Part shown: one piece after another, positions 35,429 through 43,451 of the stretch | Layout of the letters: each line of letters starts with the position of its first letter | Position numbering within the stretch: the first letter of the stretch is position 1 | Assembly: GCA_965602805.1 (NCBI GenBank) | Contig: CBFCZK010000006.1 | Location: 62,001-126,000 of the forward strand | Direction of reading: 5' to 3' | Length of the DNA stretch: 64,000 nt | Origin: Thiomicrorhabdus sp965602805 | GTDB lineage: Bacteria; Pseudomonadota; Gammaproteobacteria; Thiomicrospirales; Thiomicrospiraceae | Program-made: the position numbers and the translations under genes | Notes under the pieces: model-generated | Database searches by the model: none | What the model was told of the DNA's origin: nothing | The model's input: only the letters and a program-made list of their open reading frames with translations

Positions 35429-36088
35429 TTAGGTCTCACTGTTGTTATCAGGTTTAGTTCGAGTGAGAGAGCTTTTGGACAATTTGGCAAATCGGCTGAT
35501 TTTGGACTGTGTATTTAAGAAACTCAGAGGAAATTGTTCACTCTCAATTAAGTAGTCTTGCATGAGGTCGCGATGACGTTTTGATTTTTGAAGTAAAAAT
35601 GAGAAGACCAGTTCGTTTGAGAGTATTTGTTGCTTTTGAGAGGCGACCTGCTTTTGGGCTAAAACGGTGACAGGGAAGGTGAGTTTTTTGAGGGCCGCTG
35701 CACCATATTTACTGCCAATGAACTGAGTTATGTACCGCCAACTGCTATGCCCCATCAAGCGATAATATTCTATTGGTGTGTTTAGGTCGCGTTCTTTTTT
35801 GCTTTGCTTTTCTATTACAACAATTGGATGGCTGATTAGAAACCATTCAATCCACTCATCACCCTCCTCTTTCTCCATCATCGTCACCAGATTTTGAGGC
35901 TCGATGCTATCAAGTGGAATATCAAGTTCCATATCCTTCCAGACAGGATGAACCTTGCCAATGTCGGCTAAGCTAAGGTAACGAATTTCAGATAGTTCAA
36001 ACCTTTTCACAATTTCATCCTCTGATCGAGAGTTAATCACTCTTGAATTATCATTTTTGTGAAGCAGATAAAAAATTATAGTGTTCAA
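35429..36088 (-). CDS. Third protein of the giant-recombinase operon, unknown function
   Basis: A 219-aa charged, soluble protein with a basic C-terminal third (QKSKRHRDLMQDYL, SRFAKLSKSSLTRTKP) that could contact DNA or RNA. I recognise no domain and no catalytic motif. It starts at TTG 36088 with no evident ribosome site, so the true start may be internal; the next ATG is about 50 codons in. It is first in the operon, 131 bp before gene B, and lies 185 bp from attR. By analogy with other multi-recombinase elements, which carry a small accessory DNA-binding protein, it may be an accessory factor (inference). Confidence 0.5.
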   Translation of the reverse strand: MNTIIFYLLHKNDNSRVINSRSEDEIVKRFELSEIRYLSLADIGKVHPVWKDMELDIPLDSIEPQNLVTMMEKEEGDEWIEWFLISHPIVVIEKQSKKERDLNTPIEYYRLMGHSSWRYITQFIGSKYGAAALKKLTFPVTVLAQKQVASQKQQILSNELVFSFLLQKSKRHRDLMQDYLIESEQFPLSFLNTQSKISRFAKLSKSSLTRTKPDNNSET

Positions 36089-36113
36089 AATAATACTAGC
36101 ATTTTTGCAACAT

Positions 36114-36122
36114 CTGAGCCCA
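36114..36122. promoter_or_regulatory. CTGAGCCCA near attR, candidate integrase arm site
   Basis: Identical to the 9-mer at 9101-9109 beside attL and at 12263. It lies 151 bp inside attR, in the gap upstream of the recombinase operon. Confidence 0.35.
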
Positions 36123-36215
36123 AAAAAATCACATTTGAAATAAAAATGTATTAAAACGCAGAAAAGAAAGGATAAATATCAAGGAAAAATAAAACTGTAA
36201 CTAACTGATAAGTAT

Positions 36216-36241
36216 AAAAAAACCCGCATATAGCGGGCTTT
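36216..36241. terminator. Terminator-like hairpin just inside attR
   Basis: CCCGC (36223-36227) and GCGGG (36233-36237) with a 5-nt loop; the minus-strand product ends in seven T residues and the plus-strand product in a short T run. It could insulate the island from outside transcription in either direction. Confidence 0.55.
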
Positions 36242-36272
36242 AGCATAATCACAAAATCTTATTCAGACCATA

Positions 36273-36324
36273 TTGACATGGTAGGGGTCGGTGGTTCGAA
36301 TCCACTCAGTCGTACCAATTATTT
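36273..36324. repeat. attR: 52-bp direct repeat of the tRNA-Val 3' part
   Basis: Identical over 52 bp to 8978-9029. It starts in the anticodon loop, so it is a tRNA fragment and not a gene. It defines the right boundary of the island; precise excision between the copies would remove 27,295 bp. Confidence 0.93.
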
Positions 36325-36550
36325 ATTCTGTAACACCCCCCTCTATTAATACTTCTATACCTCTGCTCTTTAATACAAAGCCCATATACCGTAAGATTTA
36401 TCTATCGTGATTCAAACTCTATACGCAGCAATCAAAAACTAAGAACAGAAGAAAACCCTTAAACCAGCTATTTCGTTGCGAAACCCTGCGACTCCAGACA
36501 TACTTAAATCGCTTTACAGTACCAAATAGGGCATTTATAAACCCCAGAAA
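36325..36550. other. Gap between attR and tRNA-Asn, no gene seen
   Basis: I see no coding region, RNA gene or clear repeat in this stretch. It is the chromosomal sequence that would be joined to tRNA-Val after excision. Confidence 0.6.
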
Positions 36551-36552
36551 GC

Positions 36553-36586
36553 AAAAAAGCCCAAGTAGATTAACTACTTAGGCTTT
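36553..36586 (-). terminator. Terminator of tRNA-Asn
   Basis: AAGCC-C-AAGTAG and CTACTT-A-GGCTT form a long stem; the minus-strand product ends in a T run. It begins 6 bp past the encoded CCA of tRNA-Asn. Confidence 0.8.
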
Positions 36587-36591
36587 GAATT

Positions 36592-36667
36592 TGGCTCCCG
36601 ATTCTGGACTCGAACCAGAGACATACGGATTAACAGTCCGGTGTTCTACCAACTGAACTAATCGGGA
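36592..36667 (-). tRNA. tRNA-Asn(GTT)
   Basis: A 76-nt minus-strand tRNA with encoded CCA: acceptor TCCCGAT/ATCGGGA, D-loop GTTCAGTTGGTAGAAC, anticodon stem-loop CCGGA-CTGTTAA-TCCGT reading GTT, and T-arm TCTGG-TTCGAGT-CCAGA. Confidence 0.96.
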
Positions 36668-36700
36668 ATAGTTCATCAAACAACTCGTTTGATGTGGCGT

Positions 36701-36728
36701 ATTATAGGGAAAAAATTTAAGCACGCAA
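36701..36728 (-). promoter_or_regulatory. Promoter of tRNA-Asn
   Basis: On the minus strand TTGCGT (36728-36723), a 16-bp spacer and TATAAT (36706-36701) lie about 35 bp before the tRNA. A CATCAAAC/GTTTGATG hairpin lies in the leader. Confidence 0.7.
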
Positions 36729-36941
36729 GTGTTTTTTATAAAAAAACAGGACTTTTTATAAAGCTCAACCAATATCAAAAGCTTAACGCTGTTTATATCC
36801 AATTTTTTATCTAAAGTTCACAAACTCGTCACTTATATACACCAATTTTCTCCCTGTTTAGCTATATCTTATATTAGAATGTTAGACATTATAAAATTTA
36901 GTAAATATCCTTATTCAACCTCTTAAATATAAAGAGTCGCT

Positions 36942-37817
36942 ATGTCTATTAAAAAAATCGTTATTCCTGTCGCGGGTTTAGGTACCCGTTTCTTACCTGC
37001 TACAAAAGCAATCCCGAAAGAGATGATTACTTTAGTTGACCAGCCTTTGATTCAATACGTTGTTCAAGAGGCCGTGAATGCGGGGTTTACGGATATTATT
37101 TTGGTCACTCACTCTTCGAAGCAAGCGATTGAAAATCATTTTGATCATCATTTCGAGTTGGAAACGACTTTAGTTAATAAAAAGAAAACAGCGCTATTAG
37201 AAACCCTTAGAAACATTATTCCTGATAACGTTAATATTATCTCTGTTCGCCAACCTGAACCCCTTGGTTTAGGGCATGCAGTACTGTGTGCGGCTCCAGT
37301 CATTGGCGATGAAGATTTTGCCGTCATGCTTCCGGACGTCATTCTTAACAGCGAATCTACCGATTTAACCAATATGGTCAATGCATTTACCCGCTCCAAT
37401 CAGAGCCAGATTATGGTTGAGCCTGTCCCAGAAAGTGAAGTCAATAAATATGGCATTGCTGATTGCATGGGCAAAACTCTAAACCCAGGAGAGTCACGTC
37501 AAATGGCCGGTATTGTTGAAAAACCGTCCTTAGATAAAGCGCCTTCCAACTTATCTGTTACGGGTAGATATGTTTTAAGCAATCGCATTATGAAGCTTTT
37601 AGAAACGACGCCCAGAGGTGCGGGTAATGAAGTGCAATTAACGGATGCTATTGCACAGTTAATGAAAGAACAGGATATTCAGGCGTATTGTTTAGAAGGC
37701 CAAAGCTTTGATTGTGGAGACAAAATGGGTTATTTGAAAGCGACCGTTCAATTTGCATTGAAACACGCTGAAGTCGGTGCTGACTTTAAACGCTGGTTAA
37801 AGGACTTTACAAAATGA
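36942..37817 (+). CDS. galU: UTP-glucose-1-phosphate uridylyltransferase
   Basis: Makes UDP-glucose from UTP and glucose 1-phosphate, feeding surface-glycan synthesis. The 291-aa protein has the GalU signature VAGLGTRFLPATKAIPKEM (nucleotide loop), LVDQPLIQYVVQEA, VEKP and RYVLSNRIMKLL, and the C-terminal segment FDCGDKMGYLKA. It overlaps pgi by 4 bp, starting a galU-pgi-ugd-like set on the plus strand. It lies just outside the island and is not part of it. No unusual residues were seen. Confidence 0.96.
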   Translation: MSIKKIVIPVAGLGTRFLPATKAIPKEMITLVDQPLIQYVVQEAVNAGFTDIILVTHSSKQAIENHFDHHFELETTLVNKKKTALLETLRNIIPDNVNIISVRQPEPLGLGHAVLCAAPVIGDEDFAVMLPDVILNSESTDLTNMVNAFTRSNQSQIMVEPVPESEVNKYGIADCMGKTLNPGESRQMAGIVEKPSLDKAPSNLSVTGRYVLSNRIMKLLETTPRGAGNEVQLTDAIAQLMKEQDIQAYCLEGQSFDCGDKMGYLKATVQFALKHAEVGADFKRWLKDFTK

Positions 37818-39379
37818 TTGAAACTCAAGCATTCTCTAAATTAAAACCTTTAGCGGATTCAATCAAACAAACGCATTTAAAGAGTTTATTTGAGGATGAA
37901 GCTAATCGTTTTGAGCAGTTTCATGTTCAAACTGAACACCTTCTTTATGATTTTTCTAAACAAAAAATAAACTCAGAAGTTCTGCAGGAGTTGCTTAATC
38001 TAGCCACTGAGTCGGATCTTCAACCATGGATTGAAAAACTGTTTGCGGGTGATAAAATCAACCAAACAGAAGGCCGTGCGGCGTGGCATACCGCCTTAAG
38101 GGATATTAACAATCCTTTAACGGAAGTCGCGCAACAGTGGCGTAAAATGGAACACATTGTTGATTTATTACACTCTCATCAACTGCGTGGCTTTTCTGGA
38201 AATGCTATTACGGATGTTGTCAACATCGGCGTAGGCGGGAGTGATTTGGGCCCTTTAATGGTCACTTATGCACTGGAATCAGACAAATTAGCAAACGCGC
38301 CTGACATTCACTTTGTTTCGACCTTAGACGCACGTCAATTACAACGTCTATTAAAGAAGCTTAATCCTTCTACCACTCTGTTTATAGTTGCCTCTAAATC
38401 TTTTACGACGATAGACACTCTCTCTTTAGCTGAAACCGCTAAAGAGTGGATTGAAGCATTCTCACCTTCAAATGAATCGACTCTTCGCCATTTTATCGGT
38501 ATCTCAACCAACCCTTCCAAAATGAGCGAATGGGGCATATTGCCGCAACTTCAACTTGAATTTTGGGACTGGGTCGGTGGCCGTTACTCTTTATGGTCTT
38601 CTATCGGTTTGAGCATTGCCTTTAAGTTAGGCATGCAAGGTTACAAGGATTTATTGGCGGGTGCGCACGCAATGGATACGCACTTTCAAACCACCCCTTT
38701 TGAAAAAAATATTCCGGTACTGCTGGGATTAGTCGGTATTTGGAACACTAACTTTCTAGACTTAAAGGCACAGGCCATACTGCCTTATGACTCCAGGCTA
38801 AAATACTTTGCCAGTTATCTTGAGCAATTGGAAATGGAAAGTAATGGCAAAAGTACTCGTCGAGATGGTACGCCTACTACCTATAGAACTTGTCCTGTAC
38901 TGTGGGGGGAAGTCGGACCCAATGCGCAACATGCCTTTTACCAGTTGCTGCATCAAGGCACAGAACATGTCATGTCGGACTTTATTTTGTTCACTCAAGG
39001 TCAATCAAACTCTGAACGTGCAAAATTCCATCAAAACCTAAACATTGCTAACTGCCTCGCGCAAAGCCGAGCGATGATGATTGGTAAATCCAGCGAAGAC
39101 CTTAATAAAAACTACCCTGGTGACCAAGTATCCAATACGTTGCTATTGAAACAATTAGATGCCTTTCATCTTGGAATGTTAGTCGCACTTTATGAACATA
39201 AAGTATTTGTACAATCGGTGGTTTGGAACATTAACCCATTCGATCAATGGGGCGTGGAGTTAGGCAAGAAACTTGCCATGGATATTTTGGCGCATATTGA
39301 TACACAGACCACCGAGAAATTAGATGCCTCGACTGCAGGCATTCTTAACGCCATCTGGAAGCAAAACAATGAAAATTAA
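37814..39379 (+). CDS. pgi: Glucose-6-phosphate isomerase
   Basis: Interconverts glucose 6-phosphate and fructose 6-phosphate, the branch between central metabolism and UDP-glucose or amino-sugar supply. The 521-aa protein carries VNIGVGGSDLGPLMV, SKSFTTIDTL (phosphate loop), GGRYSLWSSIGLSIA, MESNGKSTRRDG and the C-terminal signature FDQWGVELGKKLA. It is slightly shorter than E. coli Pgi (549). It overlaps galU by 4 bp and the next gene by 11 bp, so the three are probably coupled in one operon. Confidence 0.96.
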   Translation: MIETQAFSKLKPLADSIKQTHLKSLFEDEANRFEQFHVQTEHLLYDFSKQKINSEVLQELLNLATESDLQPWIEKLFAGDKINQTEGRAAWHTALRDINNPLTEVAQQWRKMEHIVDLLHSHQLRGFSGNAITDVVNIGVGGSDLGPLMVTYALESDKLANAPDIHFVSTLDARQLQRLLKKLNPSTTLFIVASKSFTTIDTLSLAETAKEWIEAFSPSNESTLRHFIGISTNPSKMSEWGILPQLQLEFWDWVGGRYSLWSSIGLSIAFKLGMQGYKDLLAGAHAMDTHFQTTPFEKNIPVLLGLVGIWNTNFLDLKAQAILPYDSRLKYFASYLEQLEMESNGKSTRRDGTPTTYRTCPVLWGEVGPNAQHAFYQLLHQGTEHVMSDFILFTQGQSNSERAKFHQNLNIANCLAQSRAMMIGKSSEDLNKNYPGDQVSNTLLLKQLDAFHLGMLVALYEHKVFVQSVVWNINPFDQWGVELGKKLAMDILAHIDTQTTEKLDASTAGILNAIWKQNNEN

Positions 39380-40613
39380 TGTTTTTGGTTCAAACATCAG
39401 CGCCTTAGTTTGCGCAGGTTGCCTAGCTGAGACTGGCAATCAAGTCACCCTTATTGGCAATAGAGATAAAGAGCGTTCCGAACCAGGCCTGGTCAAATTA
39501 TTAGACACGCAATTAGATGCTGGACGTTTAGAGCTCTCTACCGAGTATGATATTGATGCCGATTATCAAATCATCTCACTTGAACCTGGAAATTGCTCAG
39601 AGGCCAAGCTTATTGCGACCGCTTTAGCCGCTGGTACAAACTCTAATACTTGCTTAATAATCCGCTCTAACTTTACGATGGGTACGTTTAAAACCATTGA
39701 AGAACTCTCTCAAAAACCCTGCATTGTAAACCCAGACTTCGCGTCTGAGGGACGTGCGATTATTGGTTTTATGCGCCCGGATAGAATCATTATTGGTAGC
39801 CATGCACCACAAGCGATTAAAAGCTTTAAGCGACTATTTGCACCCTTTAACCGTAACCACAATGTCATTATTGAGATGTCTCCAGAATCAGCAGAATTGA
39901 CGAAATACGCTACCAATGCCATGTTGGCGACTCGTATCTCTTTAATGAATGAATTAGCACAGGCTGCCGAACACCTTGGCGCGGACATTGAAGAAGTCCG
40001 TCAAGGATTGGGATCCGACCAACGTATCGGTAAAGCTTATTTATATGCGGGTACTGGATTTGGGGGGTCGGACTTTGAAATAGATTTATCACGAATCCAA
40101 AAAATCATCCATGATTCAGGCTCAGATGAAGGTCTATTGAAAGCGGTCAGCTTGATTAACGAGCAACAAAAAGAAGTTTTATTCCGTAAACTTTGGCAGC
40201 ATTTCAACTGCCAATTAGAAGATAAAACGGTCGCAATTTGGGGGGTTAGCTATAAACCCAACTCAAACTCTATCGAAGGCGCTCCAAGCCTGTCACTGAT
40301 TAAAGCACTACTGAATCAAGGTTGTCATCTAAAGATATTTGACCCAATGCTAGAGGCCAATTTTACAATATGGATGCGCGAATCATTACCGCTAGAGCAA
40401 CAGCAGCGAATTGAAATCTGCGGTGATATGTATGAAGCCACTGTGCAAACGGATGCGCTTTGTGTCATTACAGAGTGGCAATCATTTTACTCTCCAAACC
40501 TAGAGATGCTTAAGGCTAATATGCGTACCCCTATCATTTTAGATGGGCGTAATTTATACGACAAACAGTGGCTGGAAGAGAATCAGTTTACTTATTACGG
40601 TATTGGCCGTTAG
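39369..40613 (+). CDS. UDP-glucose/GDP-mannose dehydrogenase-like protein lacking the catalytic Cys
   Basis: The 414-aa product from ATG 39369 (GGAAG upstream; overlaps the pgi end by 11 bp) aligns with the whole UDP-glucose 6-dehydrogenase fold: N-terminal Rossmann, central helix SAELTKYATNAMLATRISLM, and C-terminal UDP-binding domain IWGVSYKPNSNSIEGAPS. Key residues are lost: the motif that is normally GYGGSCFPKD reads GFGGSDFEID (nucleophile Cys to Asp), the Rossmann GxGxxG reads GSNISA, and NPEFLREG reads NPDFASEG. NAD-dependent oxidation of UDP-glucose is therefore doubtful. Since the frame is intact, it is either a repurposed binding protein or an early pseudogene. A palindrome copy at 39482 encodes the family's EPGL segment. 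Confidence 0.82.
   Translation: MKINVFGSNISALVCAGCLAETGNQVTLIGNRDKERSEPGLVKLLDTQLDAGRLELSTEYDIDADYQIISLEPGNCSEAKLIATALAAGTNSNTCLIIRSNFTMGTFKTIEELSQKPCIVNPDFASEGRAIIGFMRPDRIIIGSHAPQAIKSFKRLFAPFNRNHNVIIEMSPESAELTKYATNAMLATRISLMNELAQAAEHLGADIEEVRQGLGSDQRIGKAYLYAGTGFGGSDFEIDLSRIQKIIHDSGSDEGLLKAVSLINEQQKEVLFRKLWQHFNCQLEDKTVAIWGVSYKPNSNSIEGAPSLSLIKALLNQGCHLKIFDPMLEANFTIWMRESLPLEQQQRIEICGDMYEATVQTDALCVITEWQSFYSPNLEMLKANMRTPIILDGRNLYDKQWLEENQFTYYGIGR
39482..39493. repeat. Dispersed palindrome ACCAGGCCTGGT, copy 5
   Basis: Exact copy inside the dehydrogenase-like gene, read as Pro-Gly-Leu-Val and coinciding with the family's conserved EPGL segment. Confidence 0.9.
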
Positions 40614-40681
40614 AAGAGCCCGTACTATCAATCTAAGCACACCTTACAATGCGTAATTTACAAGAGTAAAAGAAACACAAC

Positions 40682-42052
40682 ATGACATCAAATGTACAAA
40701 AAATAAGCTGCTTTAAAGCCTACGATATTCGTGGCCGCGTCCCTGAAGAACTCAATGCAGATCTCGCTTACCAAACGGGTCGCGCTTTTGCGGCAGAACT
40801 TAAGCCTAAGCAAGTGGTGATTGGCTATGATATTCGTTTAGAAAGCCCTGAAATCGCCAAAGGTTTAATGCAAGGCCTGATCGATTCCGGTGTGGATATC
40901 ATTAATATTGGGCTTTGCGGCACCGAAGAAGTTTATTTTTCGACGCCTTTTTATGCCGCAGATGGTGGCATTATGATTACAGCCAGTCATAACCCTAAAG
41001 GCTATAACGGCATGAAACTGGTGGCGCGTGGTTCTGTGCCAATCAGTGGCGATTCGGGTTTAAGAGAAATTGAACAACGTATTATTGAAAATCGTTTTGA
41101 TGACATAGTTGCTGAAGCCGAAAAAGGCACGATTAGCCAAAAACCAAACAAGCAGGCCTATATCCAACACCTACTGACCTATGTCGATTTAGACCAGCTA
41201 AAACCTTTAAAACTGGTGGTTAATGCCGGTAATGGTGCGGCTGGACCAACCTTTAGTGAGCTGGCTAAGGAATTACCGTTTGAAGTCACAACCGTCAATC
41301 ATGAAGCAGATGGCAACTTCCCTAACGGCGTGCCTAACCCTATGATTATTGAAAATCGCGCCATTACCACTGAAACCGTTATTCAGCAAAAAGCGGATAT
41401 GGGCATTGCGTGGGATGGTGATTTTGACCGTTGCTTCCTATTTGATGAAAAAGGGCAATTCATTGAAGGTTATTATTTGGTTGGCTTACTGGCAGAAACC
41501 CTGCTTGCATCGCATCCTGGTGAAAAAATCGTCCATGATCCACGTTTGACTTGGAACACGATCGAACAAGTTTCTCAAGCTGGCGGTATTCCGGTGCAAT
41601 CCAAAACTGGGCACGCTTTTATTAAAGAGCGTATGCGTAAAGAAGATGCCGTTTATGGCGGTGAAATGTCTGCTCACCATTACTTTAGAGACTTTTTCTA
41701 CTGTGATAGCGGCATGATCCCTTGGCTATTGATTGCCCAACTGATTAGTAAAACCGGTAAAAGTTTGTCAGAACTGATTTCTGAAAGAGCCAAAAGTTAT
41801 CCTTGTAGCGGTGAAATCAACTATACCGTTACCGACAGCAAAACCATCGTGGCCAATGTGCGTGCTCACTTTGCCGCTGAAAACCCAACGATTGATGAAA
41901 CCGATGGCCTGAGTTTAGAGTTTGCCCAATGGCGAATGAATATTCGTTCTTCGAACACTGAACCGTTATTAAGGCTTAATATTGAATCACGTGGTGATTC
42001 AGACTTGGTTTGGCAAAAAGTTAAAGAGCTTGAGGCGATTATATTGGCTTAA
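40682..42052 (+). CDS. manB: Phosphomannomutase (CpsG/ManB type)
   Basis: Interconverts mannose 6- and 1-phosphate (possibly also the glucose phosphates) for GDP-mannose supply. The 456-aa protein has the same length as E. coli CpsG and matches from the start (CFKAYDIRGRVPEELNADLA). The phospho-serine is in MITASHNPKGYNGMKLV, metal ligands in WDGDFDRCFLFD, the sugar loop in YGGEMSAHHYF, and the phosphate-binding RSSNTEPLLRLN is at the C-terminus. It is 68 bp downstream of the dehydrogenase-like gene and followed by a terminator. The CpsG-like start favours mannose over AlgC-type dual specificity. Confidence 0.92.
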   Translation: MTSNVQKISCFKAYDIRGRVPEELNADLAYQTGRAFAAELKPKQVVIGYDIRLESPEIAKGLMQGLIDSGVDIINIGLCGTEEVYFSTPFYAADGGIMITASHNPKGYNGMKLVARGSVPISGDSGLREIEQRIIENRFDDIVAEAEKGTISQKPNKQAYIQHLLTYVDLDQLKPLKLVVNAGNGAAGPTFSELAKELPFEVTTVNHEADGNFPNGVPNPMIIENRAITTETVIQQKADMGIAWDGDFDRCFLFDEKGQFIEGYYLVGLLAETLLASHPGEKIVHDPRLTWNTIEQVSQAGGIPVQSKTGHAFIKERMRKEDAVYGGEMSAHHYFRDFFYCDSGMIPWLLIAQLISKTGKSLSELISERAKSYPCSGEINYTVTDSKTIVANVRAHFAAENPTIDETDGLSLEFAQWRMNIRSSNTEPLLRLNIESRGDSDLVWQKVKELEAIILA

Positions 42053-42121
42053 ACCCAAGGTAAACCCTAGTTTAAACTCAAACGTCACACCTACCATATC
42101 AACGGCAATACCGTTATTCCA

Positions 42122-42150
42122 GGCTAATCTCTTCTTGATTAGCCGTTTTA
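42122..42150 (+). terminator. Terminator after manB
   Basis: GGCTAATC (42122-42129) and GATTAGCC (42137-42144) with a 7-nt loop, followed by GTTTTATT. Confidence 0.8.
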
Positions 42151-42195
42151 TTCCTACTTTCTGACCTAATAACGTATTCGTAACGTATTGACGAT

Positions 42196-42223
42196 TTGTT
42201 AATCCCTCACAATATCTTATAAT
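42196..42223 (+). promoter_or_regulatory. Candidate promoter of rlmJ
   Basis: TTGTTA (42196-42201), a 16-bp spacer and TATAAT (42218-42223) lie about 100 bp before the rlmJ start. Confidence 0.6.
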
Positions 42224-42322
42224 CCCCCTACTTTATTCACCTTTCAAACCATTCACTGTAAACGTCTCTCGTCCCGTAAAAAGTCAGAGTCGATTAAAAT
42301 AAGCTATTAAAAGAGTTCAATT

Positions 42323-43174
42323 ATGCTGAGTTATTTACACTCTTACCATGCGGGTAATTTCGCTGATGTTTTAAAACACATTACATTAGTGCACGCTTTA
42401 GACTATTTAACGCAAAAACCGAATCCTACATTTTATCTCGACACTCATTCTGGTCCTGGAATTTACACGCTCGCAGACGATGAAGCCCAGAAAAACTGTG
42501 AGTATCAAAATGGCATTGCCAAACTATGGAATGAAACCGACTTACCAGAAGCAGTGGCTCGATATAGAGAAGTGATTGAAGCCTGTAATGCACTTGCAGG
42601 GTCGAAAACAGAGTTACAGCTCTACCCCGGTTCACCGTGGATTAGTGCACATCTGTTACGCGAGTATGACCGCTTGAGTTTATGCGAACTGCATCCTAGA
42701 GAGCAAAAAACGCTCAGTCAAAACTTTGCATCTGACAGACGTATCAAAATATTTCCTAAAGATGGTTTTCAAACAGCGATTGGCGCTCTACCGCCTAAAG
42801 AGCGACGTGGTTTAGTGTTGATTGATCCACCCTATGAAATCAAGCAGGATTATGAGCGTGTGGTTGAGGTGTTGATTGCTTCACATAAACGCTTTGCCAC
42901 AGGCTCTTATGCTATCTGGTATCCGGTGGTCAAACGAGAGCAAATAGATCGCATGTTAAGAGCGCTTAAAAACAGTGGCATCCCTAATATTCAAGTGTTT
43001 GAACTGGGACTGCAAGCCGACACCATTGAACGTGGTATGACTTCAAGCGGTATGATTTGGATTAATCCACCTTGGACATTGTGGAAAGAGATGCAAGAAA
43101 CGCTGCCTTATCTCGCTGAAAAACTCGGCGGCAAGCAAGGGGTTTATAAAATGCAGCAACTGGTCGCGGAATAA
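42323..43174 (+). CDS. rlmJ: 23S rRNA (adenine(2030)-N6)-methyltransferase RlmJ
   Basis: Methylates A2030 of 23S rRNA using SAM. The 283-aa protein matches RlmJ (YhiR) closely from its start: LSYLHSYHAGNFADVLKHI, YLDTHSGPGIY (SAM loop), and the catalytic DPPY motif in GLVLIDPPYEIKQDYE. In E. coli it is linked to uptake and nutritional use of DNA in older literature (as ComJ-like YhiR), but its biochemical role is rRNA methylation. Its own promoter and the terminator upstream indicate a separate transcription unit. A MITE lies about 110 bp downstream. Confidence 0.95.
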   Translation: MLSYLHSYHAGNFADVLKHITLVHALDYLTQKPNPTFYLDTHSGPGIYTLADDEAQKNCEYQNGIAKLWNETDLPEAVARYREVIEACNALAGSKTELQLYPGSPWISAHLLREYDRLSLCELHPREQKTLSQNFASDRRIKIFPKDGFQTAIGALPPKERRGLVLIDPPYEIKQDYERVVEVLIASHKRFATGSYAIWYPVVKREQIDRMLRALKNSGIPNIQVFELGLQADTIERGMTSSGMIWINPPWTLWKEMQETLPYLAEKLGGKQGVYKMQQLVAE

Positions 43175-43283
43175 ACCCAAATAGGTTGAGTTAGTTTAGC
43201 TCAGCGCGGTGAAGCGTTTTCAGCAAATATTTTCCGGGCAGATGGGCTTTAAAACCCAATGAGATTTTAACGGCTTTGTTATG

Positions 43284-43442
43284 GAGACCTTTGCACGAGT
43301 GGCTGCACAAATAAAAATGGTTAAAAATCGCCTAAATTTCGTTCTAAAACTTGCCAATAGCCAGCTATTACCTACGTTTTACGCCTTATTTAGACAGTTT
43401 TTACCTCATTTTTCTCTCGCGCCCCTCTCGTGCAAAGGTCTC
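43284..43442. mobile_element. 159-bp MITE with 16-bp terminal inverted repeats and TTATG target duplication
   Basis: The ends GAGACCTTTGCACGAG (43284-43299) and CTCGTGCAAAGGTCTC (43427-43442) are perfect inverted repeats. The element is flanked by identical TTATG (43279-43283 and 43443-43447), the expected 5-bp target duplication. Inner segments (AAAAATGG...CCTAAAT and ATTTAGA...CATTTTT) are also imperfectly complementary, so nearly the whole element folds as a hairpin. It has no coding capacity. It inserted 9 bp past the lptG stop. The mobilising IS family was not identified. Confidence 0.85.
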
Positions 43443-43451
43443 TTATGAAAA

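Noticed and set aside
35281..35490. Minus-strand 69-aa open frame between the recombinase genes
   Set aside because: It overlaps both neighbours, has no ribosome site, no recognisable features, and its composition is not that of a coding region.
36211..36243. The GC hairpin beside attR as the terminator of the recombinase operon
   Set aside because: It lies upstream of that operon's first gene, not downstream, so it cannot end its transcript.
36273..36318. A second tRNA-Val gene
   Set aside because: Only the sequence from the anticodon loop to the CCA end is present; there is no 5' acceptor strand, D-arm or anticodon 5' stem. It is an attachment-site duplicate.
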